The notes: generated from the sequence alone by a model not told the origin. A stretch of 64,000 bases of DNA from Oreohelix idahoensis (GCA_024509875.1 JAMPIV010003431.1:62001-126000); one strand, 5' to 3'; positions 1-13,650 are shown, counted from the stretch's first letter. A program made the numbers and translations.

Positions 1-2790
1 GCAAAAGTTAAACGTCTGAGCAAAAAAGCAAAAAGAGAAACATGGGTTAAGAAATGTGGAGAGTTAAACTTGCGGAAAGACGGAAAGAAAGCATGGTGCC
101 TCATATCAAATCTCTCAGGAATTAAAAGAAAGAAAAACCCTGAACCCATCATTACAAGCACTGAACCACCACTAACAAGGGATGCACAGAAAGCAGAAGC
201 CTTCAATAAGCACTTTGCTAACGTAAACAAAAAACAACCACGCAAGAGACTTGACAGTGCTATCAGATCACTCACCAAAATGATGGAGAAACAACCAACA
301 GCTAGCTGTGAGGTCTTTGAAAAGAACTTCACTCTTTCAGAACTCAAGATGGCCCTAAAAAAATGCAAGAAAGGAAAAGCTGCTGGACCTGATCGGCTCA
401 CTAACGAGATGATCTCAAACCTCTCAAATTATGAACTCTCCACCATCCTTGACCTCATTAACAAGACCTGGAGAGAAGGCAAGTTACCAACAGACTGGAG
501 AAAAGCCAATATCATCCCAGTCCTTAAGAAGGACAAACCATCCAATGAAGTAACAAGCTATCGACCGATCTCCTTGACATCAAACCTAGGCAAGATCACT
601 GAAAGGATGATAAATGAAAGGCTATATTGGTGGCTAGAAAGCAATAAGATCTTAAACACCAATCAGTCAGGTTTTAGAAGAAACAAACAGACAATGGATC
701 AGTTGATACGATTCACCCAAGAGATAGGTGATGCCTTCCAAGAAAAAAGAAATGTGCTTGCAACATTTATTGATCTTAGACAAGCCTATGATCGAGTCTG
801 GAGGATAGGCCTCCTCTTCAAAATGCGAAGAATGGGAATATCAGGGCGAATGTACAACTGGTTAAAAGGTTTCTTCCACAACAGAACAATCCAAACAACA
901 TTCAGTGGAGCAACATCAAAACAAAGAACCCTGGAGGAAGGACTGCCTCAGGGATCAGCACTAAGTTGTACACTGTTTCTTATATTTATAAATGACCTCC
1001 CAGATGTCATCACCTGCCAAAAAGCACTATTTGCTGATGACCTAGTCATCTGGACAAAATGAAAATACCTCCAAACCATCACCAAAAATATGAACAAAAA
1101 CCTGGCAACCATCTTTGCATACTGCCAGTTCTGGAAACTTGAAATCAATGTAGAGAAAACTGTGTACGGCCTGTTCAGTCTAAACAAGAGAGTTAATGAG
1201 AACAACATCGAGGTCTGGATGAATGGAGAGAAATTAGCATATGAAGAATGCCCGAGATATCTTGGAGTCGAGCTCGACCGTAGACTTACCATGAGACCCC
1301 ACATAGACAAGCTGATTGAGAAAGTATCCACAAGACTCAGGCTCATTAAGCACCTTTCTTCCTGTGGGTGGGGAGCAGACCAGCACTCATTACGCCAACT
1401 CTATACTGGATATGTGCGCCCAGTAATTGACTACTCGCTCCCCCTCCAAACTATTGCAAGTAAAAGCCTCTTACAAAAGCTAGACAAAGTCCAAAATCAC
1501 GCTCTACGGTTTATAAGTGGTGCCATGAAGACAACGCCGACAGATGCATGCGAAATCAACACCAATATTGAACCCTTAAACCTAAGAAGAGAACGTTCAG
1601 CAGTGGAAACATACGAAAGGTATCTGAGAATGGACACAAAGGAGGAGAATAGGAAAATGATAGAGCAGTGGCACCAAAAACACAGAATACAAAAGAAATC
1701 TTTTCTTAAAAATGCAAAAGAAGCTAGCATCAAACACCACCTACCAGCAGTTAGAAAGCCGATGGTAACTGTCAATAATGAACCACCTTGTTGGCAGGCA
1801 ACTACTCCCATAGTAAGAACTGAACTCTCTGACCCCTCAGCAGACAAGAACACTCTAGGACCACTACTGAAAACCATCGCTTTAGAAACTATAGATTCAT
1901 ATCCACAAGACATCATCCATGTCTACACAGATGGATCTGCATTTAAAGCTACCATCAATGCTGGATATGGCGCAGTGATAAAATACCCCAACCAGCACCC
2001 AGAAGACCACCCTTGCATCTTTGGCCCTTGCGGAGAAATTTGTTCCAGCTATGATGCAGAAATAACAGCACTAGAAAAAGCATTGTGCCGGATAATCTCA
2101 GACTTTGAAAGTGGCATCACTCCACCTGAGGATATTGTTATATTCTCAGACTCAAAATCAGCACTCCAAGCCCTAGAAAGCAAAATGTCCCCTAACATTA
2201 ATAACATCTGTAGATTTATTGACCAACTGTTCACTTCCTATTGCGTCGAAGTTACACTCCAGTGGATCCCAGGGCATGTCGGAGTCCCAGGAAATGAAAA
2301 AGCCGACAAACTATCCAAAAGAGGAGCAGCACTGCCCCAGTTCCCATCAAGTACCACACTGCAAACCTGCCAACAGATCCTGAGAAACAATTATAGGGAA
2401 GAATGGCTAAACCAATGGGCTTCCTCCCAGACAGGGCGGCTATTCTTCAAACATCAAGCTAAACCAAACCCTCAAGATCCAGTTAAACAACTGAAAAGAA
2501 GAGATCAGAGTCTAATTTTCCAGCTGAGAACAGGCCATGCCCCTGTCAATAAACATTTAAATAGAATAGACCCACTACGTGAACCAAACTGTAGGCACTG
2601 CCACCACCATGAGGAATCAGTTGAACACCTACTGTTACAGTGCCCAAGACTAACAGACCTGCGACGCCAACTACTCCCATCGCACCCAACCATCCACAAT
2701 ACACTCTACACATCATCACAGCAACTGAGGAAGACTTGCACCTTTGTCAAAGAGGCAATGGGCTGTCAAGAGCTACCTGCTCACAGCTAA
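1..2790 (+). pseudogene. I-like LINE ORF2 (RT + RNase H), 5' end off window, one in-frame stop
   Basis: The reading frame is open from base 1, so the start and the endonuclease lie upstream of the window. Seen in order: RT fingers (SYRPISLTSN), motif A (FIDLRQAYD), motif B (EGLPQGSALS), motif C (FADD, about 1030-1041), a TGA stop at 1060-1062, then the same frame continuing through the RT thumb to 2790. RNase H follows with YTDGS (about 1924), a DAEITALEKAL helix, FSDSKSA and GNEKADKLS, so all four acidic positions are present. A C-terminal Cys/His cluster (CRHCHHHEE...HLLLQC) ends the protein. RT plus RNase H is typical of I-group non-LTR elements that copy themselves by target-primed reverse transcription. 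Apart from the one stop this copy looks intact, so it is probably young. The exact clade (I or Nimb) is inference. Confidence 0.9.
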
Positions 2791-2799
2791 AGGGATTAT

Positions 2800-2800
<1 letters not shown>

Positions 2801-2836
<36 letters not shown>
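2801..2836 (+). repeat. (TCA)n 3' tail of the I-like LINE
   Basis: Twelve TCA repeats begin about 10 bp after the ORF stop. I-group LINEs end in short simple repeats rather than poly(A), so this is read as the 3' terminus of the element that fills 1-2836. Confidence 0.8.
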
Positions 2837-3267
2837 CCGAAAAGTCTTTAGGTTTGATGAATCTAGTAAAATAGAGTTCGGTTGTGTTTGGCCTGTTAAC
2901 AAATGGGGCTTGCCAAAATGCTGAAGTGCCGATGCTGCTTTTCCGTAGATTCGTCTCTGTGAAGAGGGGCACGTTTCCAGATCAGTTCAGGAAGTAACCT
3001 TTCCTGGTCAATCTAAAGTTAACATTGCTAGGACTCATTCAGCATTGTTCTTGCTTTCTGAATATCTTGTGAAAACTCTCTCGAGCTAGAAGCATCATTA
3101 TCCTTCTATATACAACTCTGCCAAGAGTAATCTTGTGAAAAGGTAGACACATTTGAAGACCCACATGAGATACTCTAGGTTTTGGCCACTGTTGGGCCAC
3201 TACCGCAGAGAAAAGGGGAGACAACCCGTGACATAGTAGTAGTAGTAGTCCATTCAGCTAAGTTTTA
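2837..3267. other. Unassigned intergenic DNA
   Basis: No coding signal, RNA gene or recognisable transposon was seen. A short (GTA)n run lies near 3235-3248, next to the LINE remnant that follows. Confidence 0.5.
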
Positions 3268-3417
3268 CTATGGGAATTCGCCCATGAGGGGATAGTTAAC
3301 AGCTGCTTTTTTCCTGGTGTACCTCTTGGCGTGTTTTTTTCTTCTCTTCTGCATGTTGTGAGAGCTTATGTTCGCGCAATCTGAGGTGGCGCCGTAAGGA
3401 GCATCGCCACTTAGTGC
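3268..3417 (-). mobile_element. LINE 3' remnant, distal part
   Basis: Read on the minus strand it gives a degenerate basic C-terminus (SLRRHLRLREHKLSQHAEEK) like the end of many endonuclease/RT LINEs. The same sequence recurs at 51170-51345, where it continues directly into the part found here at 3942-4165. The element is therefore broken by about 525 bp of other DNA. Confidence 0.6.
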
Positions 3418-3941
3418 ATATTGAGAGCCTTTCTGCGCACCACGTAGGTCGATATATTTGAAGACTATGTGATGCACAAAAGGGCATGGATGCGAATGTA
3501 TTTATGCGTGGTTGTTAGGATGACGTGATTGTTTTGTGGAACAACGGGAGATTATTGGTTTGTGTACTGAGGTACTAGCAGTGTCCGATGATTGGGAAGG
3601 TGTCCTGAAGGACTTACAATGTGTGTATGATCAGTATCTGAATCATGTTCAAGTGAACCATATGTAATGGATAGGAAGTGGAATAAACTCAAATGAGTTA
3701 TATACGAGTATAATAAGCAGTGTGTAATCTAAGGATCGATGTACGATAGTGATTTAGTCATTGGTAGTGGAAGTGACATGAAATATGTGGATCCTTGATT
3801 ATAAAGATATCAAAAAAGTAAGTTAATGTTCAAGTATGTGGACGTTATTAAATGGTGATACGATACGTATGCACTGGACATTTGATTATTTAACAAGAAT
3901 TGTTGGTTATACACACACCCCTAGCCCAGTCATATCGTGTC
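3418..3941. other. Insertion of about 525 bp splitting a LINE remnant
   Basis: The paralogous remnant at 51170-51530 lacks this segment. AGTGC occurs at 3413-3417 and again at 3942-3946 on the far side, which would fit a 5-bp target duplication. No terminal inverted repeats, poly(A) or coding sequence were recognised, so the class is unknown. Confidence 0.4.
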
Positions 3942-4165
3942 AGTGCGATTGTCAGCTTCATCCTTACAGGTTGCTGGATTTATGTCCAGGGTCTTCATGT
4001 CTCCCGTGCACTCATTTCCGAACCCTAGCTGTGGTCGCCCAACTGTTCATTTGCCACCTGCAAGTTGTCTGTAAAAGATATCTTTCTTTAGAGATGCGAC
4101 CATCTTCCATGCGGCAGACATGGCCAAGCCAGCGTAGTCTGTGATGTCTAAGCAGTGTATACATG
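3942..4165 (-). mobile_element. LINE 3' remnant, proximal part
   Basis: Homologous by eye to 51345-51530: both share the motifs around GTTGCTGGATTTATGTCCAG, GCCCAACTGTTC and GTAAAAGATATCTTT. The coding sense is minus (inference from the neighbouring remnant). Heavily degenerate, no open frame. Confidence 0.55.
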
Positions 4166-4937
4166 TGTCACTTTGTCCTTCCACGAAATACCAAGGATGT
4201 GGCTCAGACACTGTAGATAAGTGGTTCCCAAAGTGGGCGGCACTGCCCCCTGGAGGCGTTGGGAAGATCCAATGGGACAATATGGACAAAATGGGCGACA
4301 GGGAGTGTTTAGTAGTAAGGGGTTGGTTCGGGTTTTGACAGGCTAAATTCAACAATATTGCTTAATATAACACTTACATGTAAAAGCGTTTTGATTACAG
4401 TATATAGGTCCCTGACGTGAGCGCTTAAAAGGAAGAAGGTGGCCAGAAAGAACACGAACCCACCTTATAGCAGATGTTCCCAACTTCAGTGAGGAGAGGA
4501 AGGTATAGAAAATAAAGTGGAGTAATTGTATTACAAGGATTATTAAGCACGGAGAAGTTTCGTCTATATTTGCCATCCTGAGCTGAGGTAACTAACGCTG
4601 ATAATTCATTCTAGTGTTTACCAATTTAATATCGCTGGGTGTCCACTTTCAATATGTCCAATGTACTTTACGCCGGAAGCTGACGAAATTATATTATCTG
4701 CAGGTGTTTTAAAAAAACGAAATTTTCTTTGTTACACATTTGATTTCTCAGTATTTAGGGGAGCTAGTGATAAAGAGATATCGGTGATACCTTAATAAAC
4801 AAGAGAAAAGCTTCAATAAAGCCGAGTGTATATCTAACGGTGCTATTTCCAGTTCTTTTTTTAAAATTAATGCAGGCATTTGTAGGGGTTTTGTGTGATC
4901 TGGGAGCCAAGAGGGTGGTGACCCGAAAAAGTTAGCG
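4166..4937. other. Unassigned intergenic DNA
   Basis: No gene or classified repeat seen. Small open frames here match nothing recognised and are not conserved elsewhere in the window. Confidence 0.5.
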
Positions 4938-5165
4938 AAAAACTGGGCTAAGCGATTAAAGTGCTTTCCTCTCGCGGTACAGTTACTCAGATTCTATCCA
5001 GCTGTAAATGGGTACCTGACTCTGCTCGCGAGTTAGAGAAGGCAGAGACAGCGAGGAAAGGAACTGGTCAGCCTACCTCATAAAAAAACTGGACTTAGTA
5101 CGACGAAGTCTTTACCACTTCCCTCCCCTACGTCAGCATTTGCTATGGGACAACCTTTAAGTGTA
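4938..5165 (+). mobile_element. tRNA-derived SINE copy (family S1), degenerate head
   Basis: The central and 3' parts (from CAGCTGTAAATGGGTACCTG to GCTATGGGACAACCTTT) match the minus-strand copy at 28917-29207 and the interrupted copy near 23560-24100. The upstream tRNA-like part is diverged, so the start is approximate. SINEs do not code and are copied by a partner LINE. Confidence 0.65.
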
Positions 5166-5261
5166 TTTTTTTTTAGTTCTGGAGTTGTTTTATAAAACGA
5201 ATGGACGGACAAAAGACAATTTCTAGTGTTTCCAGTCATAGGCCATACATTGAACTATTCC

Positions 5262-5500
5262 TAATGTCCTAATTGTCGTAGGGAAACGTTCGGTAAAGAA
5301 CAATGAAAAATCCCGTTAGCTTTTCGGGAAAATACGTAACAGGCGCGCATTACACCGTGAAAACTAAATTGAACACCCATTAAAAGAATGCGCATGCCCT
5401 GCACTTTTTCATGGTAAATTTTCGGGAAAATTTCGTAAACCGCGCGCATTTGCAAAGTGTAAGATAAATTGAACACCCATAAAAACGAGCACCTATGGCT
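5262..5500. repeat. Two adjacent units of a GC-rich dispersed repeat
   Basis: A roughly 100-bp unit occurs twice in tandem: TTTTCGGGAAAAT, a GCGCGCATT block and TAAATTGAACACCCAT recur about 100 bp apart. A third, more diverged unit lies at 6179-6295. There is no coding potential. The class is unknown. Confidence 0.55.
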
Positions 5501-6178
5501 CCCATTTTTTCCTGGTGCATTGGCCATATGTTTAATGGCGTAACTACCATCCAGGTTGACCGGGTACGCCAAGGAGGCACCAGCACACAGTGGACCTCTG
5601 ATGGAGGCCTCTCCTTTATAAATATCCTTTTAACTTCCTGTGTTCCCGTGTTAAAAGTCATTGAATAAGTCATGTTAAGTTTGACTACAACGATCCAATG
5701 AATTAGAAATGGAATGAAATGAGCACAGGAGAATTAATGCCGTCATCAGGACATAAGCAGTAAGAGCAAAGTTTAATTATCCCCCCCCCCCCTCCTTTTC
5801 CCCACGTCGTGTTTTGACGGGTCACTTGCTCATACTAACCTAATTATAAAGTTATAGCACACTTACACTGATGACGACAAGCGTGTCCGAAACGTTAGGC
5901 GTCAGCTTGCAATGTCAGTGTGAGAAAAGCTTTAAAGTACCCAATTCCTTTCAGTACTATTACATTGCTGTAGCCACGCCCCTGAATCTCGATACGTAGT
6001 GTGTGTGCCAAGCCAGAGCGAATAGTGGCTTTTACTAAATCAGGGGCATTTGTCACAAAATCTTTTGGCAAATGACAAGTTAAAGACTAGTCTTCCGTTG
6101 GTACTCAAAGAATTTCTTAAAAATAGCAGGCCTTTTCGAATCAGTTGTTTAAACCCATTGAAACTCCCCATAATACAG
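5501..6178. other. Unassigned intergenic DNA with a poly-C tract
   Basis: Contains a homopolymeric C run near 5781-5792 and nothing else recognisable. No supported gene. Confidence 0.5.
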
Positions 6179-6295
6179 ATTGTCTACGTGAAACGTAACG
6201 AACAATGACACATTCCCACCATTGTCGGGAAAAGGCGCGCATTGCACAGTGGCAACTAAATTTCACACACATTAACAGAACGCGCAGGGTTTAAA
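6179..6295. repeat. Third unit of the GC-rich dispersed repeat
   Basis: Shares GAACAATGA, GTCGGGAAAA, GGCGCGCATT and an ACTAAATTTCACACACATTA segment with the units at 5262-5500. Diverged, with small indels. Confidence 0.5.
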
Positions 6296-6437
6296 TCCAA
6301 GTAATAGTTTTAGGAAGTTTAAAGGAATTTTAACGGGGCATATGTCCCATTTCGACCAAATACTTATTGAAAACTCAGCCGAATTCGTAGCCGAAGTCAA
6401 TATGCCTTTGAATAATGATTCGAAGACGCAATATTAG

Positions 6438-6460
6438 AAAATATATTATATATATATATA
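6438..6460. repeat. (TA)n microsatellite
   Basis: A short TA run directly abuts the 5'-truncated end of the LINE that starts at 6461. A much longer TA run lies beyond that element's 3' end at 8325. Confidence 0.8.
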
Positions 6461-7856
6461 CAGAGGGCTACAGATCATAGACCAAAGCAGACTCTTGGGA
6501 AAGTTCAAACTGTGGTGCCTCCAGTTCATGTTGATACCGAAGTTGCTGTGGCCACTGCTTATATATGAAATAAGCACAAGTACAGTCGAAGCTATAGAGC
6601 AAAAGGTCAACAAGTTCATGAGAAAGTGGCTAGGGGTACCACCAGGTCTGTCAGATGTAGCACTGTACTGCAAAAAGTCAAAACTTCTGCTTCCTTTCAA
6701 GTCAGTTGTTGAAGAGTACAAAGTTGGAAAGGCAAGGCTTGCAATGATGCTACGCGAGTCAGCTGATGACGTGGTTAAGTCCATTCAGCCCACACTGAAA
6801 ACGGGAAGGAAGTGGAGAGTGGAAGAAGCTGTTGATGCTGCCCAAGAGTCACTCAAACTGAGGGAGGTAATCGGATACACACAGACGAATAGACGGGGAT
6901 TTGGTCATGGAGACATCCGCTGGTGGTCCAAGGCATCAAGCAGGGAGCGCAGAGACATGGTTGTTCATGAGATACGAGAGGCTGAGAATGATAAGAGGTT
7001 GCAAAAAGCAGTGCAGCAGGTCCAACAAGGCCAATGGACTACATGGGAAGGAGCTCTGCAGAGGTCCTTGACATGGAATGATAAGTGGCATATGGCACCT
7101 CTTAGGCTCAGCTTCGTTGTTAGATCAATGTATGACCTGCTGCCGTCGGCCACCAACCTTGTGAAATGGGGAAAGTCGGATGATGAGCAGTGCCCCCTGT
7201 GCCAGGGGAGGCAGACACTCGAACACGTGCTCTCAGCGTGTAAGGTGTCATTAGGGCAAGGGCGATACACCTGGCGCCATAACAAAGTGCTAAATGAGCT
7301 TGCTGCGACAATAGATCTAGCAAGGATGAAGGCGAACAGCAAACCCAGGCCGAGCACCGCAAATACATACTTTCTGAGGGCAGGAAAGTCAGCACACCCC
7401 AAACCGAGTAAACCAGGTAGCAGTTTACCATCTCTTCTTGATTGTGCAAACGACTGGGAGATGGCGGTAGACCTACCTGGACGAGGGGCATATCCAGAGA
7501 GTATCAGAAAATCGCGGAGACGGCCGGATATAGTGCTTCATTCTTCTTCAACGCTTCAGGTCATACTGATTGAACTGACCGTGCCATTTGAATCCAGATT
7601 AGACGAGCAACATTCGTTCAAAGCGGCCAAATATAGTGATATGGCCGCGGATCTGAGACACGAGGGGTTCACTACAAGGGTCATGGCTGTTGAAGTGGGC
7701 GCAAGAGGGCTTGTGGCTGCATCAATGTATGATCTATTGAAACTGTTGGGGCTGAAGGGACAGGCGAGAACAAGGGCACTGAAGAGGCTTAGTGAAACTG
7801 CCGAAAAGGCATCAGGCTGGCTGTGGAACAACCGCAATGGGCAATGGAAATCGTGA
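6461..7856 (+). CDS. 5'-truncated LINE polyprotein with restriction-like endonuclease (R2/R4/HERO-type)
   Basis: The frame enters from the TA run without a start codon and runs to TGA at 7854-7856. It begins in the RT thumb (FMLIPKLLWPLLIYEI, then FMRKWLGVPPGLS). It continues through a basic linker and a zinc cluster (CPLC...EHVLSAC, about 7191-7250). It ends in a PD-(D/E)xK-type restriction-like endonuclease: RRPDIVLH, then VILIELTVPFE. That C-terminal nuclease is the signature of the R2/R4/CRE/NeSL/HERO group, in contrast to the APE endonuclease of the other LINEs here. The RT catalytic core is absent, so this copy cannot move. The remaining frame has no stop, which suggests a recent insertion. 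The clade within the group is not certain. Confidence 0.85.
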
Positions 7857-8321
7857 CAATAAACGCTGCGGTACAGAAAACACCAGGAATTTTTCTAAGT
7901 CCACAAAACGCTGAGTTTTGTGGTGTACTAGTGAGCGGGCTGTGACTGAGGGGCAACAGGCGATGTATATTATAGTAGGTGTCAGTGTCAGAATTTCAGT
8001 GGCTAGGCTCGGCGGCTTCGCGATGGTGTCTCAGTGTGTGCGACGGAACGAACGGAATAATTTGTCTTCTCTTTGTTACTTTCACAATTGCCTCCACGGC
8101 TGGCGGAGTTGTGGATTAAAGTTGCTACCATAAGTGAAATGGGTTCATTTTCGATACAAGACAATAGGAGACTGAGACGCTTGGGAGTCATGACCCAAGT
8201 GGGCCCGCCCCCCTTAGAGTGTAAAGGAGTATACTGGGCCGAAACACTTGTTGGATGGGGGGACTTCTTCTGATGATCAGATTGCCTCCTGTTGTATCGC
8301 TCTGTAAAGAGTTTCCTATCA

Positions 8322-8324
<3 letters not shown>
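7857..8324 (+). mobile_element. 3' UTR of the restriction-like-endonuclease LINE
   Basis: No open frame after the stop. The sequence is unlike the flanking TA repeats and ends where (AT)n begins at 8325. Treated as the 3' UTR because the element must end between the stop and the microsatellite; the exact 3' end is not visible. Confidence 0.55.

Positions 8325-8405
<81 letters not shown>
8325..8405. repeat. (AT)n microsatellite
   Basis: About 40 uninterrupted AT units. Open frames of alternating Ile-Tyr across it are artefacts of the repeat. Confidence 0.95.
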
Positions 8406-8408
<3 letters not shown>

Positions 8409-8699
8409 GCACATTAAAAACGCACCACTATTATATATACTGATGCCGAGAAGATGGGGGAAAAAAGTGAGGGAATGGATTTTCCCCGTGTTTGTCATGA
8501 GGTAGAGAGCGAATGGCTGCTGGAATGGAAAATGCATGATTCAACCCACTGGTTTGTGTGCAGACTACATGAAAACAATGAAAGTTACACGTGCAACGCG
8601 ATTCCCAACAGCTATGACTCTGAAAATGTGTACGCGTTGTGGCAGTATACTCGGTATAAAAAGGCCGTTGAGACAAAACACCCAGTACATGTGCTTGAA

Positions 8700-9703
8700 A
8701 TGCCACGACTATCTGAAAACGACCGCCAACGAGCCATTGGTATGTTGGAGACCGGAATGAGCTCGCGGACCATTGCCAGAAGGATGAATTGCCACCACAG
8801 CACTATTGTACGTCTCAATGAACCACTGGCAGTGCCCGGGAAATACTTCGGAGTGGCCAACCACGAGTTACTACCCCTGCGCAAGATCGTCATATTGTGC
8901 TGAGTCACCTAAGGAATCGTTCTCTCCCGGCAAGTCAAACAGCAAGAGCAATAGTGGGTAGACGTGGGCAAGTCTCTCGAATGACAGTCATACGACGACT
9001 CAGAGATACAGGCCTTACTGCAAGACGACCTTATGTTGGGCCAAACTTGACTCACAGACATCGTCAGCAGCGCCTGCAATGGGCAGAGCAACATGTCAGA
9101 TGGACTAGACTGCAGTGGAATGCTGTCCTATTCACAGACAAGAGCAGATTCAGCATATCCTTTGCTGATGGACGTATGCGGATTTGGCGACGGTGTGGAG
9201 AGCACTTTGCAGATTGCTGTGTTCGTCAGCACAACCGATTTGGAGGTGGCAGTATTCACATTTGGGGAGGATTCAGTTTTCACCATCGCTTGCCTCTTCA
9301 CGTCTTCCGTGGAAATGTTAATGCTGTGACATATCGAGATGAGGTTCTGGATGCATTGGTTGCTCCTGCGTTCACAAATTATCCAGACTTGCAGCTTCTC
9401 CAGCTGGAAAATGCACGTGCGCACACCGCATGCATTACGCAGCAATATCTACAGCAGCAGAACATTGTGACGATTGATTGGCCTGCCCTATCACCAGACA
9501 TGTCCCCTATAAAACATCTGTGGAACGAGCTTGGACGCAGAGTCTACAGGCAAGGTTCTCCAGCTAATCTACAACAGCTCAAAGCTGCTCTTACACGTGA
9601 ATGGGACTTGATTCCCCGGAATTTCCTCCAGAGACTTGTGCGTTCCATGCGGAGCCGCTGCCAAGCTTGTTTGCAAGCACACGGTGGACATACCAGATAC
9701 TGA
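8700..9703 (+). pseudogene. Tc1-like transposase, frameshifted and catalytically dead
   Basis: Starts at ATG 8700 (MPRLSENDRQRAIGML), with an HTH recognisable to STIVRL. The frame then shifts near 8815-8822: the next conserved stretch (SGQPRVTTPAQDRHIVLSHL) is read in another frame, which continues to 9703. Tc1 family enzymes cut and paste through a DD34E triad. The first Asp is present (LFTDKSRFS). The second position reads ENARAHTA where the family has DNARPHTA, and the third reads SPIKHLWNEL where the family has PIEHLW. So the second Asp is Glu and the third Glu is Lys. Terminal inverted repeats were not found. The frameshift and triad changes make activity very unlikely. Confidence 0.9.

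Positions 9704-11890
<2,187 letters not shown>

Positions 11891-11935
<45 letters not shown>
11891..11935. repeat. (AT)n microsatellite
   Basis: AT repeat immediately after the GAA tail; third TA/AT block within 700 bp. Confidence 0.9.
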
Positions 11936-11941
<6 letters not shown>

Positions 11942-12957
11942 CAAATTCGTTCTTACCCTCAAGCACAGACTAGCCCTCAATGGTTGATTAAGGTCTGCTA
12001 ACAACTGCAGAAGGCAAACGCTGGCATTAACATATGCTCTGCTTTCCCTGCTCTCTGTGTTTTCAAATCGTGACTGACCGGAGTTTGTTAGGCAAGTCTA
12101 TTTATAGTCTGACCTCGGACGTAAGAGATGGAATCCCCGAGTAATGCAATAACTATCCGAAAATCTGGGTACCGTTTGGCCTTTTGTACAATGTAGGAAA
12201 ACTACTTTTTAAAATTATCTTCGTTATTCCTGATGCGATTTTAGTCAATTAAAGCTTACATTATACTTGGAATTAGGCTTTACATATCTATATAATAATC
12301 TTTTTGGTTACTACTTGCATTTTCTGTTACGCATAGTTTAAACCGCTAAATTTAGGCCAACCTGAAGCTTCGAATGCATTTAACCTAAGATTTCTCCCGT
12401 CCTATAATAGTATTATTAAAAGTATTACTACTTACGGGTAGAGTAACATCCCTAATATTGTTTTGATAAGCTCTTCCAAGTGGTACTTCTTCCATACTGC
12501 TGTAGTAAAATTCCAAAGTTAATCATGTTACACAAATAGGGTCTTGCCATCTTTATTTTCCAAGCAGTTGTAAACACAGGACCAAGAAAGCGTTTTCATT
12601 GTTCGGTGTATTTTATCTTTTTACACTGTATGGCGCGCCGTAGGGCCAGAGTTATTAGAATTCGCGATGTGAAACAGACGTTATTTCACGACAAAATATA
12701 TATATATTGTTTCCTACGGTAAAGCACAAACTTTTGTATCGGTGGTTTCTGTAGCAACTTCTTTCACATGATAAGGTCGCAGTCCAATCCACAACATTAT
12801 ATTAGTTGCCTTTTACGACACGCCAACGGGTGCATGTATTCTTGTTATTTAATTGTCTCTAGGGACCTACACGGAGCGTGTTCATCTAAGATCAAGCGAT
12901 AAAATATTCAGATCGAGAACCAGCCACTGCAAACTTTAATACCATTCATTCATTCAT
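11936..12957. other. Unassigned AT-rich DNA
   Basis: No gene, SINE promoter or LINE motif recognised. A short TA run is present near 12699-12708. Confidence 0.5.
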
Positions 12958-13058
12958 GCATTCTTCTTCTTCTTCTTCTTCGACTTCTTCTTGTTCTTGT
13001 TGTTGTTGTTGTTCTTCTTCTTCTTCATCGACTTCTTCTTCTTCTTCTTCAAGTACCA
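12958..13058. repeat. Imperfect (TTC)n, probable tail of a minus-strand LINE
   Basis: TTC repeats with TTG and TCG variants. On the minus strand this is (GAA)n, the tail type of the LINE whose C-terminal coding remnant follows at 13059-13480. The serine-rich open frame here is a repeat artefact. Confidence 0.7.
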
Positions 13059-13480
13059 TACATAGTGGCGTAGGCAAATCATGTCTGTCAACAACTTCCT
13101 GTCTCAAGCACTATTTATCAATTCTGTTGTTGAGTTCTTTCCGTTCCAGGTTGTCAAACTGTCCTGTATATTCTCTCATAGTCTCCCTGTAGGTTTCCCC
13201 CCCCCCCCCCATCAATCTTTCCTGTTGCGATGATATATTCCAGCTGTCTTCTTCTCATAACATGCCCCCCAAAAGTGGATTGCTTCTTTCTTACAAGACG
13301 AATAAGCTCCCTGTGTGCACTGGCCTTTGTTCAGGACCTCCCAATCCCTCTTTCTAGCTGTCCATGGTATTTTTAACATTCTTCTGTAAAACCACATCTT
13401 TGTGGCCTCTAGTGACTTTTCTACTTGTTTACTAATTGTCCATGACTCACTTCCGTATGCGTATATTCAACAAATTAAAA
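13059..13480 (-). pseudogene. LINE C-terminal fragment, GAA-tailed
   Basis: The minus strand reads SESWTISKQVEKSLEATK, then MWFYRRMLKIPWTARKRDWE and an IHFWGACYEKK segment. This is the recognisable C-terminus of RTE-like endonuclease/RT LINEs (family resemblance, not searched). It is degenerate, contains a C13 run near 13198, and lacks RT motifs. Confidence 0.7.
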
Positions 13481-13587
13481 GTTTTGTTGACAGACAAGTG
13501 TCCATATGGGGAAGACAAACTAAAAGTAGTTAATGCCTGAGTCCATCGCAATCTGACTGCTTGCTACATCTGACTCATTGCTGCTCA

Positions 13588-13650
13588 GTCAATCAATCAA
13601 TCAGTCAATCAATAAATCAGTCAATCAATAAATCAGTCAATCAATCAGTA
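13588..13650. repeat. (TCAA)n-type simple repeat, tail of a SINE
   Basis: TCAATCAATCAG/TCAATAAATCAG units. On the minus strand they sit at the 3' end of the SINE at 13651-13922 and are probably its tail. Confidence 0.7.

Noticed and set aside
8325..8443. Ile-Tyr repeat proteins on both strands over TA tracts (also 11224-11306, 11590-11681, 11891-11935)
   Set aside because: They are translations of (TA)n microsatellites, open only because the repeat has no stop in those frames.
12956..13192. Serine-rich protein
   Set aside because: Translation of an imperfect (TTC)n repeat that is the tail of a minus-strand LINE.
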